A stretch of DNA of 35,552 nucleotides from Enterobacterales bacterium (GTDB lineage: Bacteria; Pseudomonadota; Gammaproteobacteria; Enterobacterales; Kangiellaceae): contig JAUZSK010000011.1 of NCBI GenBank assembly GCA_030949565.1, positions 1 to 35,552 on the forward strand, read 5' to 3'. Below are positions 7,944 through 16,110 of the stretch, one piece after another. Each line of letters opens with the position of its first letter. The first letter of the stretch is position 1. The notes below the pieces were generated by a model. The model did no database searches. It was not told the origin of the DNA and was given only the letters and a program-made list of their open reading frames with translations. Both the position numbers and the translations under genes were made by a program.

Positions 7944-8295
7944 AGTATTACCCTCTTTTGTATGGTTATTTAAGACTCGTCTAGTGTTTTAAGATCAGGA
8001 GACCTTATGCTACTAACGCTCAGCCTACATGATACTCTTATCATTTGTACAATAGAACTTATTTAACAGAGCTATAGTTAAAAACTATTATGAAATTAGT
8101 GCCTAGAAAACGGTTATTCTACTATTCGATGCATTGTAAAATCCTATCCTAACCTGTGAATATATCACAATTTTAGCAATTGACAGCAGCTCACTGCTGA
8201 TCGCATAATCGTTGTTTAATAAAATAAGTGCGAGTAAATGTAACTGATTGCATAACTCCATACTACAATAAAATTTAAATAACAAGGAGTATCAA
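7944..8295. promoter_or_regulatory. Divergent intergenic region with three dyads
   Basis: A 352-bp gap between rubrerythrin (minus) and the first lipoprotein gene (plus), without a credible gene. It holds TGATA-CTCT-TATCA (8030-8043), ATAGTT-AAA-AACTAT (8074-8088) and TGTGA-ATATA-TCACA (8155-8169). The last resembles a CRP half-site pair but has a 5-base instead of a 6-base spacer. No clear sigma-70 promoter was found for either gene; a weak TTGCAT/TAAAAT pair (8248-8274, 15-base spacer) faces the lipoprotein gene. A strong AAGGAG ribosome-binding site ends the region. Confidence 0.4.
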
Positions 8296-9231
8296 ATGAA
8301 GCCCTCTTTCAACCTTCGTAATTTAGCTATTGTCGCATTGTTAATGATTACTGGTTGCTCAGTAAATGCTATTCGCCCTTTTCCAGACACCGCCGAATCT
8401 AAAGTAGTCCAAAGCGATATCCTAGTCAATGTTTCCCAGCAAGAAATTTATGCCGAAATAGATCGTTCCAATACCACAGCTGCTATGGGTGGAGGTCTAT
8501 TATTTGCATTAATAGACAGCGCTATCGATGCTAGTCGAGCAGATGATGCAGAAGAATATATTCAGCCTGTCAAAGAATCGCTTTTTAACTATTCATTTGA
8601 CAAGAAAATTAAAGATGTTTTAGATGAAAATTTGGCAAATATACTTTGGTTGCATAGCCAGCCGGCCGTTATACTTAATGATGCATCTTCAAAAACAACC
8701 AATGAAAAATATAGCCAATCGAAAAGTGATATCGTGATGGTAACAAATTTGGATTACCACCTTTCTCCCAACCTATCCCAACTGATTGTTAGTGGTTCTG
8801 TAAGCGCTTACCCTAAGACAAGTGAATTAATAGAATTGCGAAATAATTATTTTAAAAAAGTGCCCAAAATAAAGAAAGATCGATTAGCGGTAGATAACTT
8901 TGATACGACTCTTTACTACAATAAATTTTATATAACTTATCGAATAAAAAGCGATGGTGCTGAAGAAGCAATTGGTTTTGCATACAAATGGTCAAAAAAT
9001 GAGGGTCAAGTTATAAAACAAGCGCTCGACCAATCTATAGAATGCATGGCAAAAATGATTGCATACGACATTAATTCAAAGGAAGTTGACAAAAACAATT
9101 CAAAGAAAAAGAAATCACTCCGAATTAATATCGATTTAATACCTGGTGTAACGATTACAAAATCAACAAGAACAGGTGTCTATCAAGCAACCATTAACCA
9201 CCACGACAGAAATGAATCTGCATCAAATTAA
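8296..9231 (+). CDS. Lipoprotein of unknown function (311 aa)
   Basis: The N-terminus is a lipoprotein signal ending in the lipobox MITGC (Cys about 22), so the product should be anchored in a membrane of the envelope. The mature part has a short glycine-rich hydrophobic stretch, AAMGGGLLFALIDSAID (about residues 63-80), then a mixed alpha/beta region. The C-terminal tail is lysine-rich. No known enzyme motif is visible. An AAGGAG ribosome-binding site 8 bases upstream supports the ATG. It overlaps the next lipoprotein gene by 20 bases, so the two are co-translated. Its C-terminal region (FAYKWSKNEGQ...) has a weak resemblance to the C-terminal part of its two neighbours. Confidence 0.75.
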   Translation: MKPSFNLRNLAIVALLMITGCSVNAIRPFPDTAESKVVQSDILVNVSQQEIYAEIDRSNTTAAMGGGLLFALIDSAIDASRADDAEEYIQPVKESLFNYSFDKKIKDVLDENLANILWLHSQPAVILNDASSKTTNEKYSQSKSDIVMVTNLDYHLSPNLSQLIVSGSVSAYPKTSELIELRNNYFKKVPKIKKDRLAVDNFDTTLYYNKFYITYRIKSDGAEEAIGFAYKWSKNEGQVIKQALDQSIECMAKMIAYDINSKEVDKNNSKKKKSLRINIDLIPGVTITKSTRTGVYQATINHHDRNESASN

Positions 9232-9796
9232 ACGCGGCTTCTACCTAGTTGCTTTAATAACGAGCTTGATTGGCTGCGTATCGAGTAAGCCTTTTATACT
9301 TTCCGGTGAGACTTTGGGCTCATCGGAAATCAAGCAGGTCAACATTGATTCTCAATCGAGTGATTTATCTTGTAAGATCCCAATTCAAATACAACCTAGT
9401 AATATGACAAATCTGGGTTATGCTGCTGGTCGAGAAATAAAGAGCACAGATTTTGATGGTTGGTTAAAAGAACAGATTGAAAATTACTCAAATAGAAAAT
9501 TAAGCTTTGTACTTTCTAGTAACGAACAAAACAATGAAAAAGCAATCCTGTTGATCCCATACAAGGCCTACCTGAAATCCATCAGTACAACTATCAGCGT
9601 CAATCTTGTTATGGGATTAAAAATACCTGGTGTCGCTAAAGAAGTTGTCTTAAGAAGTTATCAGTCGAATAGCAATTGGGCTTCAACAGACAGTGAATTA
9701 GATAGAATTTTTCACCAAGCATTTAATAACTACATTCATAATTCTACTATTTATCTGAAGCGCTATTGTAATAATAACCGAGTTAGTTCAAACTAA
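9212..9796 (+). CDS. Lipoprotein of unknown function, second of three
   Basis: A 194-residue lipoprotein. I chose the ATG at 9212 because it gives a proper lipoprotein signal (MNLHQIKRGFYL... ending LIGC, Cys about 22). An in-frame GTG at 9176 would add 12 polar residues and bury the signal. The start lies inside the end of the preceding gene, indicating coupling. The C-terminal half (VNLVMGLKIPG, VVLRSYQSNSNW, IFHQAFNNYI) aligns with the next gene. Function is unknown; an envelope complex of related lipoproteins is a reasonable guess. Confidence 0.72.
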   Translation: MNLHQIKRGFYLVALITSLIGCVSSKPFILSGETLGSSEIKQVNIDSQSSDLSCKIPIQIQPSNMTNLGYAAGREIKSTDFDGWLKEQIENYSNRKLSFVLSSNEQNNEKAILLIPYKAYLKSISTTISVNLVMGLKIPGVAKEVVLRSYQSNSNWASTDSELDRIFHQAFNNYIHNSTIYLKRYCNNNRVSSN

Positions 9797-9822
9797 GAAA
9801 TTAGAAATTAGAAATTAGAAAT
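9797..9822. repeat. 7-bp tandem repeat (GAAATTA), 3 copies plus part
   Basis: Three exact GAAATTA units (9797-9817) and a partial fourth begin right after the stop codon of the second lipoprotein gene and lie 35 bases before the start of the third. A heptamer array of this kind can change copy number by slippage and would alter spacing upstream of the third gene; no such effect is shown. Confidence 0.8.
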
Positions 9823-9856
9823 GATTATTTAGTCTTACTACCAGCCGTGAACTGTT

Positions 9857-10195
9857 TTGATTACTAAAAACCTATTAAATTTAATTCCCTATGTATGCAT
9901 TTTTATAGTTAGCGGATGTTCAACCGCTAATTTCTATATTACACCGCTCAATACCTCTTTTAACACCAATATTCTAATTGGTTTAACCACTAAAACTAAA
10001 CCCGAGGAGCAAGTTTTTAGAGGTTACACCGTCCAATATAAGCGACCAAGGTCCGAAAAATCATTAATTATGATCTTTCGCCAAACTTTTGAAAATTTTA
10101 TGCAGACTTCGTCAAACGTTTTTTTGGGTTTATGTGGTCATAATTCACGGTATAAAGAATTACCAATAGTGTCGCACAAGACGACTATAAAATAG
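9857..10195 (+). CDS. Short lipoprotein, truncated relative of the preceding one
   Basis: A 112-residue open frame with a lipoprotein signal ending IVSGC (Cys about 21). The only in-frame start is TTG; a stop (9848) lies just upstream. Residues from about 35 (NTNILIGL, EQVFRGYTVQY, IFRQTFENFM, VFLGLCG) line up with VNLVMGL, EVVLRSYQSNS, IFHQAFNNYI and IYLKRYC of the gene before. The middle 80 or so residues of that protein are missing here. It is therefore a duplicate that lost its central part: either a minimal functional copy or a decaying gene. The TTG start and nearby 7-bp repeats favour decay. Confidence 0.5.
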   Translation: MITKNLLNLIPYVCIFIVSGCSTANFYITPLNTSFNTNILIGLTTKTKPEEQVFRGYTVQYKRPRSEKSLIMIFRQTFENFMQTSSNVFLGLCGHNSRYKELPIVSHKTTIK

Positions 10196-10320
10196 TTGAA
10201 AGGAATCGATTCTATACCAACATCACCAAAAGTTATTTCCATTTGATAGTAAAAACCGCTATTAATCGTGTTTTAAAGCCTTTTATCCAGTTGTTGGAGA
10301 TAAAACCGTGAGAAATAAGC

Positions 10321-11430
10321 ATGAATAATAGCCTGATTAGTCAAAGCGAGCCGGTTGATAATATCAATATTGCCTCGCAACAAGTCCTTTTGACACCGAG
10401 AGAGTTAAAGCAAAAGATGCCTTTAAATGAGTCTGGAGCAGATTTTGTCGCAGCTTCTCGACAAACGATTGCCAACATTATACAGGGCAAGGACTCAAGA
10501 ATATTGGCCGTGGTTGGCCCTTGCTCAATCCACGATATAAAGTCGGCTAAAGAATATGCACTTAAACTTAAAGCGCTACATAATCAACTAGAAGATCGGC
10601 TGTTTATTGTGATGCGAGTATATTTTGAGAAACCCCGCACTTCAGTCGGTTGGAAGGGGCTAATAAACGATCCTCACCTTAATAATAGTTTTGATATTGA
10701 GCAAGGCTTAACCACTGCTAGAGAATTATTGCTTTGGCTAGCGGAATTAGGTTTACCTGCCGCCACCGAAATGCTTGATCCGATTATCCCTCAATATCTA
10801 TCCGAGTTGATTAGCTGGACCGCTATCGGCGCTCGCACTAGTGAGTCCCAAACCCACCGTGAAATGGCCAGCGGTCTATCCATGCCGGTTGGTTTTAAAA
10901 ATAATACCAGCGGTTCCGCCGGTGCTGCTATCAATGCGATGAAGGCTGCTTCCTCTTCTCACAGCTTTTTGGGCATTAATCAACAAGGCCAAGTGACGCT
11001 GTTGAATACCAAGGGCAATCCCAATGGTCATGTAATCCTGCGTGGCGGCAATGAGCCGAATTATCATCCTGAACAAGTCAAGGCCTATCAACAGCGACTA
11101 ACAGAATCGGGGCTCGCCGATAAAATTATCATTGACTGTAGTCACGCCAACAGTGGTAAAGATTTTCGTCAACAACCCAGAGTACTAGAAAGTTTATTGG
11201 ACCAAATTGTGGCTGGTAACACCTCGATCATTGGTTTTATGCTAGAAAGCCATCTGAATGAAGGTCAACAAAGCATTCCTGAAGACGGTGTCACTATGCA
11301 ATATGGTGTTTCCATCACCGATGGTTGTATCGATTGGAAAACCACAGAGATATCTTTAACCGCTGCCGCCGACCAACTACGAGATGTGAAAACTCATGGT
11401 CAAGCACTTCAAAATGGGGTGACTTTCTAG
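10321..11430 (+). CDS. aroF: 3-deoxy-7-phosphoheptulonate synthase (DAHP synthase)
   Basis: Class I DAHP synthase, 369 residues. It joins phosphoenolpyruvate and erythrose 4-phosphate in the first step of aromatic amino acid synthesis. Seen: the metal Cys in GPCSIHD (C68), MRVYFEKPRT and GWKGLINDPHL, IGARTSESQTHREMASGLS, a His in CSHANSGKDF, a Glu in MLESHLNEG and an Asp in ITDGC. The N-terminus (NINIASQQVLLTPRELK) and the FLGINQQGQVTLL segment resemble E. coli AroF (tyrosine-sensitive) more than AroG or AroH, so the aroF name is favoured, but feedback type needs testing. It stands alone on the plus strand with no clear TyrR box that I could see. Confidence 0.92.
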   Translation: MNNSLISQSEPVDNINIASQQVLLTPRELKQKMPLNESGADFVAASRQTIANIIQGKDSRILAVVGPCSIHDIKSAKEYALKLKALHNQLEDRLFIVMRVYFEKPRTSVGWKGLINDPHLNNSFDIEQGLTTARELLLWLAELGLPAATEMLDPIIPQYLSELISWTAIGARTSESQTHREMASGLSMPVGFKNNTSGSAGAAINAMKAASSSHSFLGINQQGQVTLLNTKGNPNGHVILRGGNEPNYHPEQVKAYQQRLTESGLADKIIIDCSHANSGKDFRQQPRVLESLLDQIVAGNTSIIGFMLESHLNEGQQSIPEDGVTMQYGVSITDGCIDWKTTEISLTAAADQLRDVKTHGQALQNGVTF

Positions 11431-11511
11431 TTTTGCCACTTTTTTAAGTCGATTTAAGCGAATACTAGCAAAAATCGGTTAGAATATTGTTTTACATAAT
11501 CGATTTTTTCT

Positions 11512-12735
11512 ATGCAATGCTTACTTGTGATTGGCTATGTTTGGCCAGAACCTAACTCCTCCGCTGCGGGCAGTCATATGCTGTCCTTGCTTCAAGTCTT
11601 TTTAGATAGAGACTGGCGAGTGGTTTTTGCTTCGCCAGCGGCTGATTCAGATTTTAATCTCGACCTAAGTCAGCAAGGCATTGAGCGGCATAACATTCAA
11701 ATTAATGACTCTAACTTTGATAACTGGATAAAACATCTCGATCCGCAGATGGTTTTATTTGATCGTTTTATGATGGAAGAGCAGTTTGGCTGGCGAGTCG
11801 CTGATACCTGTCCCAATGCATTGCGAATACTCGATACAGAAGATCTTCAATGTTTGCGCCAAGCCCGGCAGCAAGCTCATAAAGAACAACGTAAGTTTCA
11901 ACTAACTGACCTCAACAGTGATCTGTGTAAACGAGAAATTGCGAGTATTTATCGCTGCGATCTATCGTTAATTATTTCCAGTTTTGAAATGCAACTATTA
12001 ACTGAACACTTTAAACTCAACGAGAGTATTTTGCATCACTTGCCGTTTATGCTGGGCATTTGCCAAATCAAAACAAGTCTCCCAAGCTTTGAGCAAAGAC
12101 AACACTTTATTAGCATCGGTAACTTCAGACATGCCCCCAACTGGGATTCAGTACTTTATTTAAAGCAATTATGGCCACAAATTCGCAAGCAATTGCCACA
12201 GGCTGAGCTACATATCTATGGCGCCTATACGCCGCCAAAAGCCACCGCCCTCAATGATCCAAAACAGGGTTTTATCATTAAAGATCGCGCCAAAGAGGTT
12301 GATCCGGTGATGCAAAATGCCCGTGTTTGTCTTGCACCTTTACGTTTTGGCGCGGGGATTAAAGGTAAACTGATTGATGCAATGCGTTGTGCCACGCCCT
12401 CAGTCACCACAGATATTGGTGCGGAAGGTATGAGTTTTGCGATGCCTTGGCCGGGGATTATAGCCACTGAAGAAAGCGATTTTATCGCGGCGGCAGTAGA
12501 GCTTTATCAACATCCCGACCGCTGGCAACATGCCAGTCAAGCCTGTCTGCCTTTGCTCAAAAAACACTATGATAAAGAAAAATTAGCGCCCCATTTTTAC
12601 CAAAGTATCGAATCGCTATTAGGACAACTGGATAGCCATCGACAGGGTAATTTTATTGGTCAAATGCTGAGTTTCCATAGCCTGCGCAGTACCAAATATA
12701 TGTCAAAATGGATCGAAGCGAAAAATCGCTCATAG
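11512..12735 (+). CDS. GT-B glycosyltransferase (group 1/GT4-like)
   Basis: A 407-residue cytoplasmic protein with two Rossmann-like halves. The donor-binding half carries HFISIGNFRHAPNWDS (about 202-217) and, further on, GAGIKGKLIDAM with TPSVTTDIGAEG, the usual nucleotide-sugar site of family 4-type transferases. The N-terminal SSAAGSHMLSLLQ segment fits the acceptor side. The sugar and acceptor are not readable. Nearby genes for a CDP-glycerol transferase-type protein and a Wzi-type outer-membrane protein suggest surface polysaccharide work. The promoter and start of the following purT fragment lie at its 3' end. Confidence 0.82.
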   Translation: MQCLLVIGYVWPEPNSSAAGSHMLSLLQVFLDRDWRVVFASPAADSDFNLDLSQQGIERHNIQINDSNFDNWIKHLDPQMVLFDRFMMEEQFGWRVADTCPNALRILDTEDLQCLRQARQQAHKEQRKFQLTDLNSDLCKREIASIYRCDLSLIISSFEMQLLTEHFKLNESILHHLPFMLGICQIKTSLPSFEQRQHFISIGNFRHAPNWDSVLYLKQLWPQIRKQLPQAELHIYGAYTPPKATALNDPKQGFIIKDRAKEVDPVMQNARVCLAPLRFGAGIKGKLIDAMRCATPSVTTDIGAEGMSFAMPWPGIIATEESDFIAAAVELYQHPDRWQHASQACLPLLKKHYDKEKLAPHFYQSIESLLGQLDSHRQGNFIGQMLSFHSLRSTKYMSKWIEAKNRS

Positions 12736-12760
12736 ACAGAATAAAAGCCAAAGGTATAAT
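12733..12760 (+). promoter_or_regulatory. Sigma-70 promoter for the PurT-domain gene
   Basis: TAGACA (12733-12738) and a perfect TATAAT (12755-12760) with a 16-base spacer. The -35 box overlaps the stop codon of the glycosyltransferase gene (12733-12735). The predicted start is about 12767, 40 bases before the ATG at 12807, which has an AAGAGG ribosome-binding site. Confidence 0.65.
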
Positions 12761-12806
12761 GGACAAAACCTGCTTTTGGTATCCAAATCAAATCAAGAGG
12801 CTCCAT

Positions 12807-13088
12807 ATGACCAGCATCGGTACTCCTTTTTCAGTTACTGCCACCCGTGTACTACTTTGCGGCGCTGGCGCTTCATGCGTTATCTTACCAAGCTGTCAAT
12901 CCAAACAACTAAGCTTTGGTCAACTCGACCAAGCGTTAACCGAAGCCGATACCCAAATTAGGTTGTTTGGCAAACCGGAGATTGATGGTCGCAGGCGCAT
13001 GGGTGTCGCTCTAGCCAGAGCTGAAAGCATAGAAAAAGCCATCGAAAAGGCCAAAAGAGTGGTTGCCAAAATCACCATTAAACCTTAA
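12807..13088 (+). CDS. Free-standing PurT C-terminal domain (93 aa)
   Basis: The 93-residue product matches only the last 85 or so residues of PurT (formate-dependent GAR transformylase, normally about 390 residues). Diagnostic segments are GAGASCVILPS, the near-identical IRLFGKPEIDG, and RRMGVALARAESIEKAIEKAKR. The ATP-grasp core and substrate sites are absent, so it cannot make formyl-GAR by itself. The frame could start further upstream (12708 or 12759), but ATG 12807 has the ribosome-binding site AAGAGG and begins where homology begins. It has its own consensus-like promoter. It may be a gene remnant or a recruited small domain; intact domain sequence plus promoter argue for expression. 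Confidence 0.7.
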   Translation: MTSIGTPFSVTATRVLLCGAGASCVILPSCQSKQLSFGQLDQALTEADTQIRLFGKPEIDGRRRMGVALARAESIEKAIEKAKRVVAKITIKP

Positions 13089-13106
13089 ATAGGGAAGGCT
13101 TGAAAA

Positions 13107-15248
13107 TTACCAACGCCAGTAATTAAGCTCTTTTCTCAGCTTATAGTTGCGAAAAAAATTAAACGGCATTTTTTTGCTCGGTAAAGCTTTACCCGCTAGC
13201 ATTTTTTCAACCACATCTAAAACTCTTTCGCTCGAAGCGCCATCGCTGTAAGGATGAAAATCCGCAACGCTGGTTACAATATTATCTTGATTGATTGAAG
13301 GATGCTGCAATACCTCTAATATCTTATCTTCTAGTTTATCAATATCATTCACATTGATTAATGCCGCTTCTTCTATTTCTTTTTGAAAAGTAATCACCGG
13401 TTTTAATTGGGTTAAATACTCATAAATGATAGAAGACAAATCGCACAACATGAGATCGGTTTTTCTAAAACTTTCAATCAACTCGGTGGTTTCCACAAAG
13501 GTGACATTAGGCAAATTGATGGCGCGATATTTTTGCTCGGTAGACTTATCCATTTTTGGGTGTAACGTGATGTACCAATCAAACTCATATTTTTGCATCA
13601 TTTTAAGCAGCAAGGGATAAAGCACCTCCGCTTTAGAATATCGAGGGCTAAAGGTAGAGGCAAAAAATATTGCTTTGCGCTTTCGTGGTTGTTCATCTTT
13701 TGTAAACAATGGATCTAACTTGCACCAGCCGGTTTCCACAGCTTTAAAATAACCATACTGTTCAGCCAATTGTTGAAACCTTGTGGTAGAACTAGGCCCC
13801 TGAGTACAATAGAGATCAAACATCCCGCGAATAATAAAATGGTAAATCTCACCACTTTTTCGCCGTTTAGTCCCCGGCAAACCATGAAAAATTTCAACTT
13901 TTAAACCGGAAATAAAGGAAGGAACGACATTACCTGGAACAAATACTACATCCGGCATATACTCAATCACATCTTCGATCATGACCAAGCGTTTTTCTTG
14001 CTGTTGTAGATAGTGGGGGTTTACTTCATCGCCATAAACAAACCACTGTACTATATCGCCTCGCTTTAAAATGGCGCGCTCAAGTGGTCGTAAAATAGGA
14101 AAACTATAATCCTGAGTGACAAAAAATAAGTAACGCCTAGGTTGCCTTGCCTGCATGGCAGTAGCTTGTTGCGGCGAAGCAAGCAGTTGCTTAATTCTCT
14201 CGATAGCAAACTCTCGACCTGCGATAGGTTGTAGGCTTTCAATAGAGGTTTTAATTGCTTGATAGCAGGATGCTTGAGTTAACTCGACGGCTTTGTCACA
14301 GATATCCTGTTCGCTGGTTTGAGCCACCAACACCAACTGTCTTTTTTCACAGGCCGCCAACCGAGGTGGTTGATCTTTGCTCACTACTGCCGCTACGCTG
14401 GGTTTTCCCAACTCAATACTTTGCAGAAGCGTATCACCCGCACCTAACACGCGACCGATTGCCGCCTCTAACAAAATGATAAAATCTTGACTATTCAATC
14501 GACCAAAACACAAGGGTTGGTCTGCTGATAATCCAGTTTGTGGTAACTTATTAGGATAATTAGGTCCGAAAACCATAACAGCCATAATGCCGGTTTGCTG
14601 TTGAAAGTCTTTAGCTGCTCGATAAAAAATATCCGCAATTAGTAGACCTTGTTTTTCATGTGCGCCAGAGCCGGCACTAAATAAGAAAAAATCTTTGCCC
14701 TGTAGCTCATGTTTTTTTAATAGCGCTTGTTTTTCTTCAGGGCTAATTTTAGGCAAAATAGCACCAATATTTTTTGGCGCTGGTTGCTTAAATAATTTCA
14801 ACTTCAAGCGTTCAATTATATTTAAAGGTGGAATTGCGAAGTGAGGCTGTACTACCCATTGGCAGTCAGAATTTAGCAAGCGATGTAGTTTTAAACCTCT
14901 GGCTCGTTTTTTTCGATGTTGTACAATAAAAACGACCTTGGCACCGCGAGATTTAGCGTAAGAAAATTGTCGGCCTCGACCAGCACAATCAAAAATAACT
15001 AGGTCGGGCCTAATCTGGTCAATAACCTGCTTCACTTTGGGTGTATCTTTGGTCGCGGAATGGTTACTAGTATGCACCTGAAAAGGACAAGACTGCCCCT
15101 GGCTCATGTGCTTATTCAATATAAAGTGAATTGTAGCCTGTGGAATTTCTTGTTCAATCGATTGAGCCAAAATCAATGAGCGAGTGTATTCACCAACACC
15201 TTGCGATGAAGAAACGGGTACAAAAAGTATGACGGGATTTTTTTGCAA
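13107..15248 (-). CDS. Two-domain protein: GT-B glycosyltransferase-like plus CDP-glycerol glycerophosphotransferase
   Basis: 713 residues. The first half (about 1-370) looks like a GT28/PseG-type GT-B protein: an opening PVSSSQGVGEYTRSL loop, RPDLVIFDCAG, FSAGSGAHEK and GAGDTLLQSIELGKPSVA near the donor site. The second half (about 375-690) matches the TagB/TagF CDP-glycerol:glycerophosphotransferase family, with FFASTFSPRYSKAEVLYPLL, the His in TLHPKMD, and DLSSIIYEYL. The C-terminal tail is basic. Such enzymes add glycerol phosphate to surface glycans, best known from teichoic acids but also present in Gram-negative capsules. The gene converges with the PurT fragment, 18 bases apart, and lies among glycan genes. 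Substrates are inferred from the family. Confidence 0.78.
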   Translation of the reverse strand: MQKNPVILFVPVSSSQGVGEYTRSLILAQSIEQEIPQATIHFILNKHMSQGQSCPFQVHTSNHSATKDTPKVKQVIDQIRPDLVIFDCAGRGRQFSYAKSRGAKVVFIVQHRKKRARGLKLHRLLNSDCQWVVQPHFAIPPLNIIERLKLKLFKQPAPKNIGAILPKISPEEKQALLKKHELQGKDFFLFSAGSGAHEKQGLLIADIFYRAAKDFQQQTGIMAVMVFGPNYPNKLPQTGLSADQPLCFGRLNSQDFIILLEAAIGRVLGAGDTLLQSIELGKPSVAAVVSKDQPPRLAACEKRQLVLVAQTSEQDICDKAVELTQASCYQAIKTSIESLQPIAGREFAIERIKQLLASPQQATAMQARQPRRYLFFVTQDYSFPILRPLERAILKRGDIVQWFVYGDEVNPHYLQQQEKRLVMIEDVIEYMPDVVFVPGNVVPSFISGLKVEIFHGLPGTKRRKSGEIYHFIIRGMFDLYCTQGPSSTTRFQQLAEQYGYFKAVETGWCKLDPLFTKDEQPRKRKAIFFASTFSPRYSKAEVLYPLLLKMMQKYEFDWYITLHPKMDKSTEQKYRAINLPNVTFVETTELIESFRKTDLMLCDLSSIIYEYLTQLKPVITFQKEIEEAALINVNDIDKLEDKILEVLQHPSINQDNIVTSVADFHPYSDGASSERVLDVVEKMLAGKALPSKKMPFNFFRNYKLRKELNYWRW

Positions 15249-15325
15249 TTTGAAGCTCTATTTGGCAATCTGCCACGCTATATTAATCGATTAAAAAGCA
15301 TCTAACAAGTGATAAACTAGGCATC

Positions 15326-16009
15326 TTAAAAAACAATCAAAGGGGTTTTTACAGCAACCCAGGGTTTATATTTTTGCATTATCTGTATAAAAAGAGAGCT
15401 TTCCACACGCTGCTTTAGCCAGCTGACTAATGCCACATAGGGGCTGGATTCAAACCAGGGGCGGTCAACCGCTGCAAACTGTCTAATAAATGGAAAAATA
15501 GCCAAGTCTGCCAAGCTAAGTTGCTCTCCCATCAAAAATGCATGAATCGAAAGACGGTCATTTAGATTCTGTAAAAAAAATTCACTCTCCTGCCGATAGC
15601 TTTGTATACTTTTTTGAGGAAATCTAACCGCATACTTATATTGATCAAGCTTGGGTTTAAACTCAAAATCATTGGTTGCGATCAGCTCTAATTGGCGGTT
15701 ATTATCCCCAGCAGAAATCAATTCTAACGGATCGTTTTGCTGTAAAGCCCACAGCGCCACCTCGATGCTTTCATCAATTACAGCGCCATTGGTTAATTGC
15801 ATAACAGGAACGGTGGCTTTCGGCGATATTTCTAGCATAGCTTGCGGCTTATTTTTTAACAGGATCTCTCTTAATTCCACCTTGATTCCACTGGCGGCGA
15901 TAGCTAGTCGTGCTCTCATCGCATAAGGACAACGTCGAAACGAATACAACACTGGGTAATGTCCATTTAAGTTGTTCAACAAAGCACTAGGGTGGCTATT
16001 TTGCATCAT
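15326..16009 (-). CDS. Glutathione S-transferase family protein
   Basis: About 227 residues from the chosen start. A thioredoxin-like N-terminal domain has CPYAMRAR (catalytic-type Cys followed by Pro), the cis-Pro segment ATVPVMQL and the glutathione-binding DESIEVALWAL. An all-helical C-terminal domain includes FLMGEQLSLADLAIFPFIRQ. The cysteine-type site suggests thiol transfer or reductase activity rather than classical conjugation. The open frame runs up to 16102, but that would place the start beyond the divergent wzi-type promoter and add a non-homologous extension, so one of the adjacent ATGs at 16006-16009 is preferred. No strong ribosome-binding site helps to decide. Substrate unknown. 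Confidence 0.8.
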   Translation of the reverse strand: MMQNSHPSALLNNLNGHYPVLYSFRRCPYAMRARLAIAASGIKVELREILLKNKPQAMLEISPKATVPVMQLTNGAVIDESIEVALWALQQNDPLELISAGDNNRQLELIATNDFEFKPKLDQYKYAVRFPQKSIQSYRQESEFFLQNLNDRLSIHAFLMGEQLSLADLAIFPFIRQFAAVDRPWFESSPYVALVSWLKQRVESSLFIQIMQKYKPWVAVKTPLIVF

Positions 16010-16044
16010 GATAAGTAAAATGATCTCAAACGAGTTTAGCATCA

Positions 16045-16070
16045 TGATATAATCCCCGCACTTAAAGTGC
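16045..16070 (+). promoter_or_regulatory. Extended -10 promoter with a dyad at the start site
   Basis: TGA-TATAAT (16045-16053) is a perfect extended -10 element; the -35 region is poor, as is usual for this class. A short dyad GCACT-TAA-AGTGC (16058-16070) covers the predicted start point. It would drive the wzi-like gene 41 bases downstream. Confidence 0.55.
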
Positions 16071-16110
16071 AATTTTAACATCTCGTCTAGAGCAAGGACC
16101 ATTAGCCGTA

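Noticed and set aside
8155..8169. Definite CRP binding site
   Set aside because: The half-sites are good but the spacer is 5 rather than 6 bases, so it is listed only as a dyad.
8103..8285. 60-codon minus-strand frame upstream of rubrerythrin
   Set aside because: It covers the dyad-rich intergenic region, lacks a ribosome-binding site and has no protein-like pattern.
10156..10311. About 51-codon open stretch before aroF, possibly a continuation of the third lipoprotein
   Set aside because: It has no start codon with a ribosome-binding site, and the third lipoprotein already ends where its paralogue ends.
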